DNA of 64,000 bases from CAYVLA01 sp964549615 [NCBI: uncultured Thermococci archaeon] (GTDB taxonomy: Archaea; CAYQAE01; CAYVLA01): assembly GCA_964549615.1 (NCBI GenBank), contig CAZJVP010000020.1:124001-188000 (forward strand). The letters are read 5' to 3'. Shown here one piece after another: positions 17,411 through 26,722 of the stretch. Position numbers and translations under genes: made by a program. The notes beneath the pieces are model-generated. The model searched no databases and had not been told where the DNA came from. It saw only the letters and a list, made by a program, of their open reading frames with translations. How positions within the stretch are numbered: the first letter of the stretch is position 1; every line of letters begins with the position of its first letter.

Positions 17411-19963
17411 GTGGGCCAAAGGATCGCTCCGTTGGACCTAGCAAGGCCCTTCGGATGTTTGGTTAGGAAGTCTCCCCACAAGGACGAGTTCACCATCTCA
17501 TTCTACCGCAAGGGTCTCATCCTCGCAGAAGCCCACATCGCCACCGTGGAAGACCTCAAACCCTTCAGGTGTCGAATCCATGCAAACGAAGTGGACTTCT
17601 TCATGCAGCCGAAGGAGCTCCTCGCAATAGTCAAGAAGGCAAGGCAGCTGGTCATGTTGGACGACGAAGCGACCAGAGCGGTGGGGCGACAACTCCAAGC
17701 TCTGTTTCATAGCGCTCCACAGGCCTGGGCGAAGCCTTGCAGGTTGTGCATGTTGCAGGGATCCGTCAAGATCCCGCTCCCGCCAATAAGGTATGGGGCC
17801 CAAGAGATATGTTTGAAGTGCGCCAAATCACAGTTGCTCAAGGAAGCACGTGCAAGAGGGTTCCAGGTGAACGACGCCTTGGCAGTTCACCTGGGGCGGG
17901 TGCTGGAGAGGGCGCGGGACTACGACACCGCCTCCAGGATCATCTCGGCTGAGTATGATCCGGACCGCGATTGGCATCTCAGCGTTTACGACGTGATCGA
18001 GAAGAAGCCGTCGAAAGGCGACAGAATGCCGATCGAGAAAATCGTCGATCTACACCCGAACCCGGATCATGCCGCCCAGCTAACATCAAGGCTCAAAGAG
18101 ATCGGCATCGAATCGCTGCTTCCCGTGCAGGCCGCGGCCGTCAAGGAAGGTCTTCTGAGCGGTCGTAACATCCTCATCGTTTCCTCCACTTCAAGTGGCA
18201 AGACCCTGATAGCGGAAATGGCTGGAATCCCGCGGGCCCTGGGCGGGGCCAAGTTCCTTTACCTGACGCCTTTGGTGGCGCTTGCCAACCTCCGATACTG
18301 TGAATTCGAGGGCAAGTACAGTGGGCTTGGCCTCAGGACTGCAATTAGGGTCGGAGTCGGCCGGATTAGGACGGGACGGAAGCTTGACCTCAACATGGAC
18401 ATCAAGGGCTCCCAGATAGTCGTCGGCACATACGAGGGGGTAGAGCAGACGCTGAGATCGGGCGCGGCCAGGCTCCTGGGCGAGGTAGGGGTCGTCGCGA
18501 TCGACGAGATCCAGAACCTTGCGGATAGCGAGAGGGGACCGAGGCTGGACGGTCTCATCAAGAAGCTCAAGGTTCTATTTCCCCGCGCTCAGTTCCTCTA
18601 CCTGTCTGCCACGGTTGGGAATCCGTCCGAGCTGGCAGCCCAGCTGAAGGCGCACCTCATCCTGCATGACGAGCGCCCGGTGCCCCTCGAGAGGCACGTC
18701 ATCCCCATATCGACGCCGGGCGAGAAGATGCGGCTAATGAGGAAACTGATCGAAAGGGAATTCGCCGCGGTCTCCCCCGAGGGTTACAGAGGCCAAACGC
18801 TGGTTTTCACGAACTCGCGCAGAAAGTGCCAACAGATCGCCGCCGCCCTCTCCAACCCCTCAGCGCCTGTCAAGGCCTACCACTCGGGACTTTCCTACGA
18901 GAGGAGGAGGGCGCTTGAGTCCGAGTTCATGAAACAGCAGATTGCGGCCGTTATCACGACCTCAGCTCTGGCAGCGGGTGTCGATCTCCCAGCCTCACAA
19001 GTTATCTTCGAGACCCTGGCAATGGGCATGGAATGGATCACCCCATCCGAATTCCACCAGATGCTGGGCAGGGCTGGCAGGTTGGGCTACCACGGAGCGG
19101 GGAAGGCCGTTATGCTGATCGAACCAGGCCGTACGTTCAGCAGGGCGGAGAAGCGTACGGAGGATCAGGTAGCGATGGATCTTCTCACGAGCAAAATCGA
19201 CCCGGTGAAGCCATCATACACCCAAGGACAGCTCGCCGAACAGATCCTTGCGGACGTGAGCACGTTCGGCGTTCTGAGTCCGTCCGAGCTTGAGCGGATC
19301 CAGGAAAACAGCGTGGGATTTGCATCCGAGACCGCGCCTCTCGTCGACGGGCTCGTGCGTTCGGGGATGGTCCGGAAAAGGGGCGGGTTTCTGGTGATAA
19401 CGAGCATCGGGCGGACCGCGTCCGAGTTCTTTCTCTCCGAGGAAGAAGTCGCCTTCATGGTAAGGGCCGTCAAGAAAGGTTCCCCTCCTTTGAGCACGGT
19501 CGTGGCAACGAGCGCCTTCGACCGGGTCTACGTATCCGAGAAGCTGCAGAAGAACATGGAGCGGTCATTCAAGAGGGAGACCTCCAGCAGATTCTTCGAT
19601 TCGGAGGTCCTGGACCTCCTATCGAGGCCCAAGGGCGTATTTTCAGACTGGTTCAAAGAAGCGATCGGGAGGATCACGCTCGACATCTTGGCCTGCGACT
19701 GTCGCGATTCGCCGCACTGCGAATGCCCCCCGAGGAAGCTATCGGCGATAATCCTGCAGCTGCGGATCTCCGGCCGCTCCCCGGAAGCCATATCGAACGA
19801 GATCATGGAGAGATACGGAATCGAGGTCTACCCGGGAGACGTCCTTGAGTACCTAAACGACGCCGCAAGGCTCAGCGAAGCACTGTGCAGGCTCTGCGAC
19901 GTATTGAACAGGCCCAAGCTCGCCGACAGATCCCACGAGCTCTACCTGAAGATCGTCGGATGA
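17411..19963 (+). CDS. SF2 DEAD/DEAH-type helicase (DUF5814 family)
   Basis: 850 residues from a near-leaderless GTG. An N-terminal domain has two Cys pairs (C110/C113 and C134/C137). The Hel308-like core has Walker A SSTSSGKT at 258-265, DEIQ at 365-368, LSAT in motif III and MLGRAGRLGYHGAG as motif VI. A Cys-rich segment near 763-773 (CDCRDSPHCEC) may bind another metal. This family occurs in archaea beside true Hel308 and is presumed to act in DNA repair or replication restart. The gene is monocistronic, divergent from trxB. Confidence 0.85.
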   Translation: MGQRIAPLDLARPFGCLVRKSPHKDEFTISFYRKGLILAEAHIATVEDLKPFRCRIHANEVDFFMQPKELLAIVKKARQLVMLDDEATRAVGRQLQALFHSAPQAWAKPCRLCMLQGSVKIPLPPIRYGAQEICLKCAKSQLLKEARARGFQVNDALAVHLGRVLERARDYDTASRIISAEYDPDRDWHLSVYDVIEKKPSKGDRMPIEKIVDLHPNPDHAAQLTSRLKEIGIESLLPVQAAAVKEGLLSGRNILIVSSTSSGKTLIAEMAGIPRALGGAKFLYLTPLVALANLRYCEFEGKYSGLGLRTAIRVGVGRIRTGRKLDLNMDIKGSQIVVGTYEGVEQTLRSGAARLLGEVGVVAIDEIQNLADSERGPRLDGLIKKLKVLFPRAQFLYLSATVGNPSELAAQLKAHLILHDERPVPLERHVIPISTPGEKMRLMRKLIEREFAAVSPEGYRGQTLVFTNSRRKCQQIAAALSNPSAPVKAYHSGLSYERRRALESEFMKQQIAAVITTSALAAGVDLPASQVIFETLAMGMEWITPSEFHQMLGRAGRLGYHGAGKAVMLIEPGRTFSRAEKRTEDQVAMDLLTSKIDPVKPSYTQGQLAEQILADVSTFGVLSPSELERIQENSVGFASETAPLVDGLVRSGMVRKRGGFLVITSIGRTASEFFLSEEEVAFMVRAVKKGSPPLSTVVATSAFDRVYVSEKLQKNMERSFKRETSSRFFDSEVLDLLSRPKGVFSDWFKEAIGRITLDILACDCRDSPHCECPPRKLSAIILQLRISGRSPEAISNEIMERYGIEVYPGDVLEYLNDAARLSEALCRLCDVLNRPKLADRSHELYLKIVG

Positions 19964-19966
19964 TCT

Positions 19967-21472
19967 CTAGAGCATGTCGACGAAGGCCTGCAGCTCACGA
20001 TCTGAGTCGAGCCTAACCTTCATTATCGAGTGAATCCTGCAGAAAGCCTCGATCTCACCTGTTAGGTCTCCCGGGCTCGCCGAGTAGTGATTCGACCCGG
20101 CCGCGGAAATTAGAAGATCGCGGGGCGCGCTTATCTTAATGGGCGTGTTTGGCCACATCTTGCCCCAGACTATCTTCTCCCTTATGTCTTCGGTCATGCG
20201 CACTATCTGGCCCTTCCCGTACTGCATCCAGTATTCGCCGTCGATGCGCGTCAGCCGGGCAACCGTCACGTCCGAGGGCTTGCTGTAGAAGCCGACCGCG
20301 CCGCCGGAGGCCCCCTGGACTTGCCCCTTGATCCAAACCTCGGGGAGGCACTCGGATGCATGGGGTGAAAGGCAGGAATAGTAGATCGAGGCTGCTCCGC
20401 AGTTCGAGATTATCATGAGGTTGTCATCGACGTACTTCAGGTCCCCGAATAGCGGTGGCGACTCAGGATTCATCTGGTGAAGCAGCGCACAGGTCACCAG
20501 GCCCTTTACATCCCCCTCGCAAACCACGGGGATCGCTGGCTTGGGACCCTCGGCATCCTCCGGATACGGGATCAGTGCTGGGATGAGACAGGGCGTTACC
20601 CCGTATTCCACGGAGAGCTCTGGCTGGCATCTTATCGAAGCCCCCATGATCGGCTCACCGCCGGCCAATTTCTCCGAAAGGTCATCCTTGGCTGCAAGGT
20701 AGAGCGCCACTTCCTTCCTGAGCGATTCCTGCGTCAACATGCGGTCGTCGAACTCGATCTTGCATCCCAGCCTGCGAAGCCAGGAAATCGTCCTATCGAT
20801 CCGATTCGCCTCGCGCAATATCTTCTCTGCACGCCGTACCAAGCCCTGTTGTTCCTCCATGAAGAAGTCCCCGACCATGAAGCTCTTCAGCCTCGGTAGG
20901 TCGTCCTGAAGGTGCTCCATCCTCAGGCAGTACGAAGCACCCCAGAGGACCAGGGACCCCCGCGCCAGCCTAGAAGCCGCCGAAACGCCCCGTACCCAAG
21001 GAAGGATCTTTTCCGGCCGCCCCTGGAGCCGCTGATGCCTGAGCATGTTGTCGTTGGATGCGTTCTCCCAAAAGCTTGCGCCGGTTGAGGAAAGACACGT
21101 TGAGCCGGCCCACGCTGGATTATGTTCCGCGTACAGCAGCACGGGCAGATCCAACTCCCTCACCAGCATGATCGGCAACATCGGCTCCGTCCAGTGCCAG
21201 CAACCCAGTATGAGAGCCTCCGCACCCTCGGTTCTGAGGATACGCGCGGCCTGCTCCACCTCGCGTTTTGTGCGGAGACCGAACATGTCTTTCTCGGTCC
21301 ACCGCCTCCTAAGCCTCGACATCGGGTCGACGACCTTTATGCCGCTTCGCCTCAGGAAACTTGTCAAGGATCGATGCTTTTCGTGAAGATAGGCTTCGCG
21401 CTCCATGGCCAGTCCAGTGTCTCTCGGATCGGTGAAGGTGATCACGCCCACTACGGCTTTGGGTTCGACCAT
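19967..21472 (-). CDS. L-fucose/L-arabinose isomerase-fold protein
   Basis: 501 residues from the ATG at 21472, 31 bases after the TATA box; the longer frame to 21505 runs into that box. The N-terminal half resembles the FucI/AraA nucleotide-fold domains (TEGAEALILGCWHWTEP), and the C-terminal domain carries the family-type CEGDVKGLVTCALLHQM with the expected acidic residue and PPLFGDLKYVDDN. It probably isomerises a sugar or acts on a related ketose, with Mn in the active site. It is diverged from both named enzymes, so I do not name the sugar. It follows no sugar-kinase gene here. Confidence 0.75.
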   Translation of the reverse strand: MVEPKAVVGVITFTDPRDTGLAMEREAYLHEKHRSLTSFLRRSGIKVVDPMSRLRRRWTEKDMFGLRTKREVEQAARILRTEGAEALILGCWHWTEPMLPIMLVRELDLPVLLYAEHNPAWAGSTCLSSTGASFWENASNDNMLRHQRLQGRPEKILPWVRGVSAASRLARGSLVLWGASYCLRMEHLQDDLPRLKSFMVGDFFMEEQQGLVRRAEKILREANRIDRTISWLRRLGCKIEFDDRMLTQESLRKEVALYLAAKDDLSEKLAGGEPIMGASIRCQPELSVEYGVTPCLIPALIPYPEDAEGPKPAIPVVCEGDVKGLVTCALLHQMNPESPPLFGDLKYVDDNLMIISNCGAASIYYSCLSPHASECLPEVWIKGQVQGASGGAVGFYSKPSDVTVARLTRIDGEYWMQYGKGQIVRMTEDIREKIVWGKMWPNTPIKISAPRDLLISAAGSNHYSASPGDLTGEIEAFCRIHSIMKVRLDSDRELQAFVDML

Positions 21473-21502
21473 CAGGCCACCACGCGCCCACGGCCAAGGG
21501 GG

Positions 21503-21516
21503 CAATAAATATCTTT
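21503..21516 (-). promoter_or_regulatory. TATA box of the sugar isomerase-like gene
   Basis: AAAGATATTTATTG, 31-44 bases before the ATG at 21472. Confidence 0.6.
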
Positions 21517-21591
21517 TTTCGCACGCGCTCGTTATTTTTCCAGACCATATCCGCCAATCGGTAAGTCAATGAAACCATTCATCGCCCCAGG

Positions 21592-21604
21592 CATATACTT
21601 ATAA
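21592..21604 (+). promoter_or_regulatory. TATA box and Shine-Dalgarno for the flippase-like gene
   Basis: CATATACTTATAA lies 37-49 bases upstream of the TTG at 21641. AAGGAG, 8 bases before that TTG, makes the rare start convincing. Confidence 0.6.
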
Positions 21605-21640
21605 CTAACATCCGACTTCGTCGTCGCAAGGAGTCCAACC

Positions 21641-22672
21641 TTGACCCGGGCGCGCAACAACCTGCCGGCAACAATGATGCTCCTCGCAGCCGGTGCGTTC
21701 GTGGTGGTTCTCCTCGCGGGCTGGGTCGGCGGGAAGGGGTTCGTTAGGCGAATCGGCACGCTTTCGCCGGGTTACCTTCTGCTCGCCCTCTGCGTGGAGA
21801 TTTGCTTCATGCTTCTGGGAACGTTGAGATGGTCGATCATCATACGCGCCCAGGGAGGCAGAATACCAAGGGAGCTCCTGGCGATTAGCTTCTCAGGAGC
21901 CTTCCTCAACAACATCACCCCCGTATCCAGGACGGGTGGCGAGCCCGTCCGAGCCTACATGCTCAGTAGGGCAAACGGCACCACATTCGAGGAGGCAATG
22001 GCCACGGTCGTCGCGGACCGCGTCTTCGACATGGTTCCGTTCGTCCTGATCTGCCTCGTCTCTTTCGCACTCATCACGGCCTTCGGAGTTGCGCCCGGTC
22101 CCCTTGTGCTTGGTCTCATGTTGCTCGGTCTTGTCGCCGCGGCCGTCCTCTCCACCATCCTGATCGTGGCATCCCTAAGGAAGGAGGCGGGCGTGAAGCT
22201 TGTCCTGCTCGTGGTCGGAAGGCTTGAGCCGTTCGTGCGACGTTTCAGGCCGGGCCACGACATCAAGGCAGGGACTCTGCAGGTGCTCGAGAGGTTCTAC
22301 AGGGGCACCAGGAGCATAGCCGGTAGGAGGAGCGTGCTTGCCCGGGGGACCCTCATCTCCTTCATCCTCTGGCTAACCATAATCCTCAGGCTCAAGATAG
22401 TCTTCCTCTCCGTCGGTTCGGATCTTCCCCTCATCATAGTGAACGTCGTGGCCGTCGCATCCACGTTCTCCGGTTTCGCCCCCCTTCTCCCTGGCGGGCT
22501 AGGGGCAACCGAGGCAACGATGATCGCACTCTTCGTTGGATTCGGGACCCCAAACGATGTGGCAGCAACCGCCGTGCTGGTCGACAGGGTTGTATCGTAC
22601 TGGTTCGTGACCGCGATCGGCGCCTTAACCTCTGTCCGCCTATCCCTGAAACTCAGGGACGTGGAGCGATAA
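21641..22672 (+). CDS. Flippase-like integral membrane protein (UPF0104/AglD type)
   Basis: 343 residues with about eight to nine membrane helices. The conserved segment FLNNITPVSRTGGEPVRAYML is the hallmark of the lysylphosphatidylglycerol synthetase TM-domain/UPF0104 family. Free-standing archaeal members are thought to move polyprenol-linked sugars or other lipids across the membrane; the role here is inferred. It starts with TTG. No glycosyltransferase is adjacent. Confidence 0.85.
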   Translation: MTRARNNLPATMMLLAAGAFVVVLLAGWVGGKGFVRRIGTLSPGYLLLALCVEICFMLLGTLRWSIIIRAQGGRIPRELLAISFSGAFLNNITPVSRTGGEPVRAYMLSRANGTTFEEAMATVVADRVFDMVPFVLICLVSFALITAFGVAPGPLVLGLMLLGLVAAAVLSTILIVASLRKEAGVKLVLLVVGRLEPFVRRFRPGHDIKAGTLQVLERFYRGTRSIAGRRSVLARGTLISFILWLTIILRLKIVFLSVGSDLPLIIVNVVAVASTFSGFAPLLPGGLGATEATMIALFVGFGTPNDVAATAVLVDRVVSYWFVTAIGALTSVRLSLKLRDVER

Positions 22673-22679
22673 GGGTAAC

Positions 22680-23240
22680 TCATCCAAGCTTCCTGGCAAC
22701 GACCTTGCGCAGCTTGGTGCCGCAGACGGGGCAAAAGACTCCCTGGCTGAAATCCCTCTCACAGGCCGGACAGGTCATCTTCCACTCGTACACTGACGCT
22801 ATCCCGCGGGTCCCTATCGATCTGTACCCGATTCCCAGGACCTTACACATATTCTGGAGCCCATAGTCGTCGGTCAGAATGACGGGGTAAAGCCCTGCCC
22901 CTCTCAGGTCCACGGCCAACGCGATGAGCTTGATATCCGTTTCGGAGAGTTCGCCGCCTATCCGGGCAAGCCTCCCCCTGACCAGCCTGACGCTCTCAGC
23001 GGAGGAATCCCAGACCCGCAGCCGCCCGGACTCGATGAAAGCGCCGACCAAGCCTGCAGCGGCCAGGCCACGGGCCTCCTCCACAACCTCTGGGACGGTA
23101 TAGTGCGCTGTCGAGGCAGTGGGAACATATCCGCTTATGACCGATGAAGTGTCCAAGACGAAGACCCGCGTCCTGATGCGACTATCCCCCGATCCTTTGA
23201 CGAAGCTTCGCCCAGAAAAGGTCCGGACGCAGCACAGCAA
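22680..23240 (-). CDS. nob1: Endoribonuclease Nob1 (PIN domain plus zinc ribbon)
   Basis: 186 residues. The PIN domain starts at VFVLDTSSVIS (D30), with SETDIKLIALA and ILTDDYGLQN supplying the other acidic residues. A C-terminal zinc ribbon has CPAC and CPVC. Nob1 makes the final cut at the 3' end of 16S rRNA in the small-subunit precursor. The start overlaps the end of nadK by 59 bases, and no better start exists between, so the two are probably co-translated. Confidence 0.92.
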   Translation of the reverse strand: MLCCVRTFSGRSFVKGSGDSRIRTRVFVLDTSSVISGYVPTASTAHYTVPEVVEEARGLAAAGLVGAFIESGRLRVWDSSAESVRLVRGRLARIGGELSETDIKLIALAVDLRGAGLYPVILTDDYGLQNMCKVLGIGYRSIGTRGIASVYEWKMTCPACERDFSQGVFCPVCGTKLRKVVARKLG

Positions 23241-24024
23241 ACACGGCTTTCGACTCCGACCTTCGGACCCTCACCTCATTGCCCTGGCCGGCGCGCCCGA
23301 CTACCCGCCCGTCCATCGCAAGGCAACACTCGTCGCCTGGAACAATGACTATCTCCTTCTCCGGCGAGACGACCAGCGGGCGAATTGGCCTGATTGCCCC
23401 AAGAGGTGCCACGACCATCGCATCCAAACCCCAGTCCACAACGGGGCCCCCGGCGGACAAGGAGTGTCCCGTCGAGCCGGTAGGGGTCGACACGATAACT
23501 CCGTCGCCCTCAAGCATGAAATCTCCGAGGGACTGGATGCCAACACTTGCCCGGAATATCTTGCCCGTTTTCGTTCCTTGAACCAGAAGCTCGTTCAACG
23601 CCGAGCCAAGCTTTTCGGCTCCTAGTCGGACCTCCACCTTCATCCGCGTAACCAACTCGAACTTGCCCGACGCAAGCCTCTTCAGCGACGGGAGCAGATC
23701 CCTGGGCTCCACCTGGCTCAGGAAACCAGTCCTTCCCATATTCACGCCGCATATGGGAACTGCAGAATCACCGAAGCACTGGACCGTGCGAAGAATGGTG
23801 CCGTCCCCGCCGAAGACTAGGACGAGGTCAACGAGGTCGGTCGCAGGATTCAAGCCTGCCAGAGAGGAAGATATCTTTCGGTTCCTTGCCGCTATGGCGG
23901 CAAGGAGGTGATCCTCGGCGAGCATCGATTCGACTTTGCCCTTCAGATAGGACACGGATTCGATCGCAAGATCAACAGCTCTGGGCGAATCGTTCGCCAT
24001 CATGCCCAGCTTCTTTATTTTCAT
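23182..24024 (-). CDS. nadK: NAD kinase
   Basis: 280 residues from the ATG at 24024; the longer frame crosses the promoter. GGDGTI (the ATP/acidic motif), GVNMGRTGFLS, ALNEL and the NAD-binding TPTGSTGHSLSAGGP are all present in order. It phosphorylates NAD to NADP in the cytoplasm. Operon with nob1 downstream. Divergent from aIF5A with a shared AT-rich promoter. Confidence 0.95.
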   Translation of the reverse strand: MKIKKLGMMANDSPRAVDLAIESVSYLKGKVESMLAEDHLLAAIAARNRKISSSLAGLNPATDLVDLVLVFGGDGTILRTVQCFGDSAVPICGVNMGRTGFLSQVEPRDLLPSLKRLASGKFELVTRMKVEVRLGAEKLGSALNELLVQGTKTGKIFRASVGIQSLGDFMLEGDGVIVSTPTGSTGHSLSAGGPVVDWGLDAMVVAPLGAIRPIRPLVVSPEKEIVIVPGDECCLAMDGRVVGRAGQGNEVRVRRSESKAVFAVLRPDLFWAKLRQRIGG

Positions 24025-24087
24025 CAAATCCAACCTTCGCCAGACAGCAAGAGCGGACGGCGAGGCCGACCCATACCCGGGCCCCAA

Positions 24088-24102
24088 AAATATATTTATA
24101 TC
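24088..24102. promoter_or_regulatory. Shared divergent TATA element (nadK and aIF5A)
   Basis: The tract around TATATTTATATC reads as a TATA box on both strands. It is about 34-48 bases before the aIF5A ATG and 64-78 before the nadK ATG. Confidence 0.6.
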
Positions 24103-24135
24103 TTGCTCGGGCGGCAGAGCAGGCAAGTCGGTAGC

Positions 24136-24525
24136 ATGGCCCGAAGGATCGCCGAAGTGCGGACGCTGAAGGTCGGATACGCCGTTATGATAGACGGTGA
24201 GCCGTGCAAGATCGTGAGCTACACAACGTCGAAACCCGGCAAGCACGGGGCCGCCAAGGCGAGGGTCGAGGCCATGGGAATATTCGACGGACAGCGCCGC
24301 GGCTTCATCTTGCCGGTAGATGCCAAGATAGAGATCCCGGTCGTGGAGAGGAAGACTGGCCAGTTCCTGGCGGAAATGGGCAATTCCATCCAGATAATGG
24401 ACCTGGGGGACTATTCTACCTTCGAGGTCCCCAAACCCGACATACCCGGCCTGACGCAGGGAGCCGAAATCGAGTACCTTGAATTCGAGGGAAGACGGCT
24501 CATCGAGCGCGCAAAGAGCGGGTAG
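24136..24525 (+). CDS. eIF5A: Translation factor aIF5A
   Basis: 129 residues, the usual archaeal length. The hypusination loop TSKPGKHGAAKA places the modified lysine at K36. An SH3-like N-domain and OB-fold C-domain (VVERKTGQFLAEMGNSIQIM) follow. It helps ribosomes through difficult peptide bonds and termination. Its modifying enzyme is encoded 26 bases downstream. The track extends further upstream, but the ATG at 24136 is where the family begins. Confidence 0.97.
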   Translation: MARRIAEVRTLKVGYAVMIDGEPCKIVSYTTSKPGKHGAAKARVEAMGIFDGQRRGFILPVDAKIEIPVVERKTGQFLAEMGNSIQIMDLGDYSTFEVPKPDIPGLTQGAEIEYLEFEGRRLIERAKSG

Positions 24526-24551
24526 GGACCCCTTCCTTCTGGGTTGGGCCG

Positions 24552-25514
24552 ATGAGAAAGAAGATAGAGGATGTCGAGATTTGGCCAGGCATGAGTGCCG
24601 CGGACGTCATGCGCGAGCTAGGTCGAAGCGGCGTATTCGGCGCAGGGCGAACCAGCAGGGCGACCGATATCCTGCAGAGTATGATGGAGTCGAATGCCAC
24701 CGTCTTCTTCGGCTTGGCCGGCGCGATGGTCCCCGCCGGCATGAGGCGCCTCGTTGCCGACATGGTTCGCGACGGAATGATCGACATCCTCGTCTCAACC
24801 GGGGCAAACGTCACACACGACCTCATGTGCGCCTTCGGGATAGCGCGCTGGCGTGACATCCGCTACTCCAGCGATGCTCAGCTGAGGCGCAGGGGCGTGA
24901 GCCGAATCCTCGAGGCGTTCATTGACGAGGAGGGCTTCGCGACCTTTGAGAAGAGGATAACCGAGCTGCTTGAGCTCTGCGTCGGCAGCAAGGGCGAATC
25001 CAAGATCTCGCCGAGCGAACTGTTGCGCGAGATCGGCCTGCATGTCGAGGATGAGTGTTCAATCGTCGCCAGCGCGGCAAAGGCGGGGGTACCCATCTTC
25101 GTTCCAGCATTCACCGACTCGATTCTTGGAATGCACACCTACTTTTACTCTCAAGCCCATCCGCTGGCACTGGACGTGCTCAAGGACTTGGGCAAGATCA
25201 TCGACCTGGCATACAGGGCTGAGCCATCGGGCGCAGTCCTAGTCGGGGGAGGAGTGCCCAAGAACTTCATCTTTCAAAGCAAGCTGGTGGCCCCGAAGGG
25301 CTTCGACTACTCGATCCAGATCACGACCGATAGGCCCGAGCCCGGCGGCCTTTCAGGAGCCACCCTGGAGGAGGCCATCTCCTGGGGAAAGGTCGACCCG
25401 AGAGCCCGGACCGTAACGGTTCACGGGGATGCCACCGTTTTCCTTCCGCTCATGGTCGCAGCCGTCCGCGAAAGGCTGGGCACCAAGCTCCCGCGCAGGG
25501 GAAAGCGTCCATGA
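24552..25514 (+). CDS. dys: Deoxyhypusine synthase
   Basis: 320 residues. Diagnostic segments are VSTGANVTHD (NAD site), PIFVPAFTDS and EEAISWGKV, where K280 is the lysine that carries the aminobutyl intermediate. It transfers the butylamine part of spermidine to aIF5A. Same operon as its substrate protein, and its stop overlaps the apgM start by 4 bases. Confidence 0.97.
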   Translation: MRKKIEDVEIWPGMSAADVMRELGRSGVFGAGRTSRATDILQSMMESNATVFFGLAGAMVPAGMRRLVADMVRDGMIDILVSTGANVTHDLMCAFGIARWRDIRYSSDAQLRRRGVSRILEAFIDEEGFATFEKRITELLELCVGSKGESKISPSELLREIGLHVEDECSIVASAAKAGVPIFVPAFTDSILGMHTYFYSQAHPLALDVLKDLGKIIDLAYRAEPSGAVLVGGGVPKNFIFQSKLVAPKGFDYSIQITTDRPEPGGLSGATLEEAISWGKVDPRARTVTVHGDATVFLPLMVAAVRERLGTKLPRRGKRP

Positions 25515-26722
25515 AGTACCTTGTCCTCATCCCCGACGGCATGGCCGATTACCCTCTTCGCCAACTATCTTGGCGAACGCCCTTGATGGCTGCCCGGGCC
25601 CCGAACATCAAGTCCCTAGGGTTCCGCGGCAGGATGGGACTCTACCGAAGCGTGCCGAAAGGATGTCAGGCGGGAAGCGATGTCGCCATCATGTCCATCA
25701 TGGGGTACGACCCAACCACGCAGCTCACCGGAAGGGGGGCAATCGAATCGGCCGCTCTCGGGATCGAGCTAGCGGAGGATGAGATAGCATTCAGATGCAA
25801 TCTCGTGACGTGCCGCCGCGGCCGCATATCAGACTACTCGGCGGGGTACATCAGCAGCACGGAAGGCAAGGCACTGATCCTCGCGCTGAATGAAAGGCTT
25901 GGAGACGAGGACGTGAGATTTCACCCTGGAAAGAGCTTCCGGAACATACTGGTGTTGAGAGGCCGGGAGTACTCGGACGACTTGGCCACCACGCCCCCGC
26001 ACGACATCGTTGGGCAGGCCTTCCAGCGCTACCTTCCCAACGCGCGATCGGGCGCCGCAAAGCGGACCGAAGAGAAGGTGAGGAACCTGATACTGGCCTC
26101 CAGGGATGTTCTGGCCGACCACCCAGTCAACCGGAGGAGGCAAAAGGAGGGGTCAAACCCCGGGAACATGATCTGGCCTTGGAGCCCGGGGCACCGCCTG
26201 AGCTTGATGCCGTTTGAGGAGATATGGGGCATGAGGTCCGCTGCCGTGGGGGCCGTGGACACCATAAAGGGTCTTGCGAGGAGCGCCGGGATGCTGGTGC
26301 CCGACGTTCCGGGGGCCACGGGCTTCGTGGACACCGACTACGAGGCCAAGGCCCGCGCTGCCCTGGACGCGTTGCGGACCTGTGAGGTCGCGTTCGTTCA
26401 TGTCGAGGGCATCGATGAGATGGGGCACTCAGGCGATTTCAAAGGAAAGATGAAGGCGATCGAGGACTTCGATTCGCGTCTGGTTGGAAACCTGTTTGCT
26501 GGCATGGACTCCCGGGGCTGGGAATACGACGTCGCGGTGATCCCCGACCACTATACCCCTTGCACGGTCCGCACCCATGTGAGGGATCCGACTCCCTTCG
26601 TCATCGCTGGGAAGACGTCTGCACCCACGAGGAAGATCGAGTTCAACGAAGAGAACGCGAAGCTGGGAGACCTTGGAACGTTGAAGGGCGACGAGTTCAT
26701 GCGCCACGTCCTCAAGGACTAG
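25511..26722 (+). CDS. apgM: Cofactor-independent phosphoglycerate mutase, archaeal type
   Basis: 403 residues, typical of ApgM. It opens with LIPDGMADYP (metal-binding D9). GCQAGSDVAIMSIMGYDP carries the nucleophile S56, and VIPDHYTPCTVRTH carries the late metal ligands. It interconverts 3- and 2-phosphoglycerate in glycolysis and gluconeogenesis. Third gene of the aIF5A operon. Its end overlaps the convergent dph6 gene by 11 bases. Confidence 0.95.
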   Translation: MKYLVLIPDGMADYPLRQLSWRTPLMAARAPNIKSLGFRGRMGLYRSVPKGCQAGSDVAIMSIMGYDPTTQLTGRGAIESAALGIELAEDEIAFRCNLVTCRRGRISDYSAGYISSTEGKALILALNERLGDEDVRFHPGKSFRNILVLRGREYSDDLATTPPHDIVGQAFQRYLPNARSGAAKRTEEKVRNLILASRDVLADHPVNRRRQKEGSNPGNMIWPWSPGHRLSLMPFEEIWGMRSAAVGAVDTIKGLARSAGMLVPDVPGATGFVDTDYEAKARAALDALRTCEVAFVHVEGIDEMGHSGDFKGKMKAIEDFDSRLVGNLFAGMDSRGWEYDVAVIPDHYTPCTVRTHVRDPTPFVIAGKTSAPTRKIEFNEENAKLGDLGTLKGDEFMRHVLKD

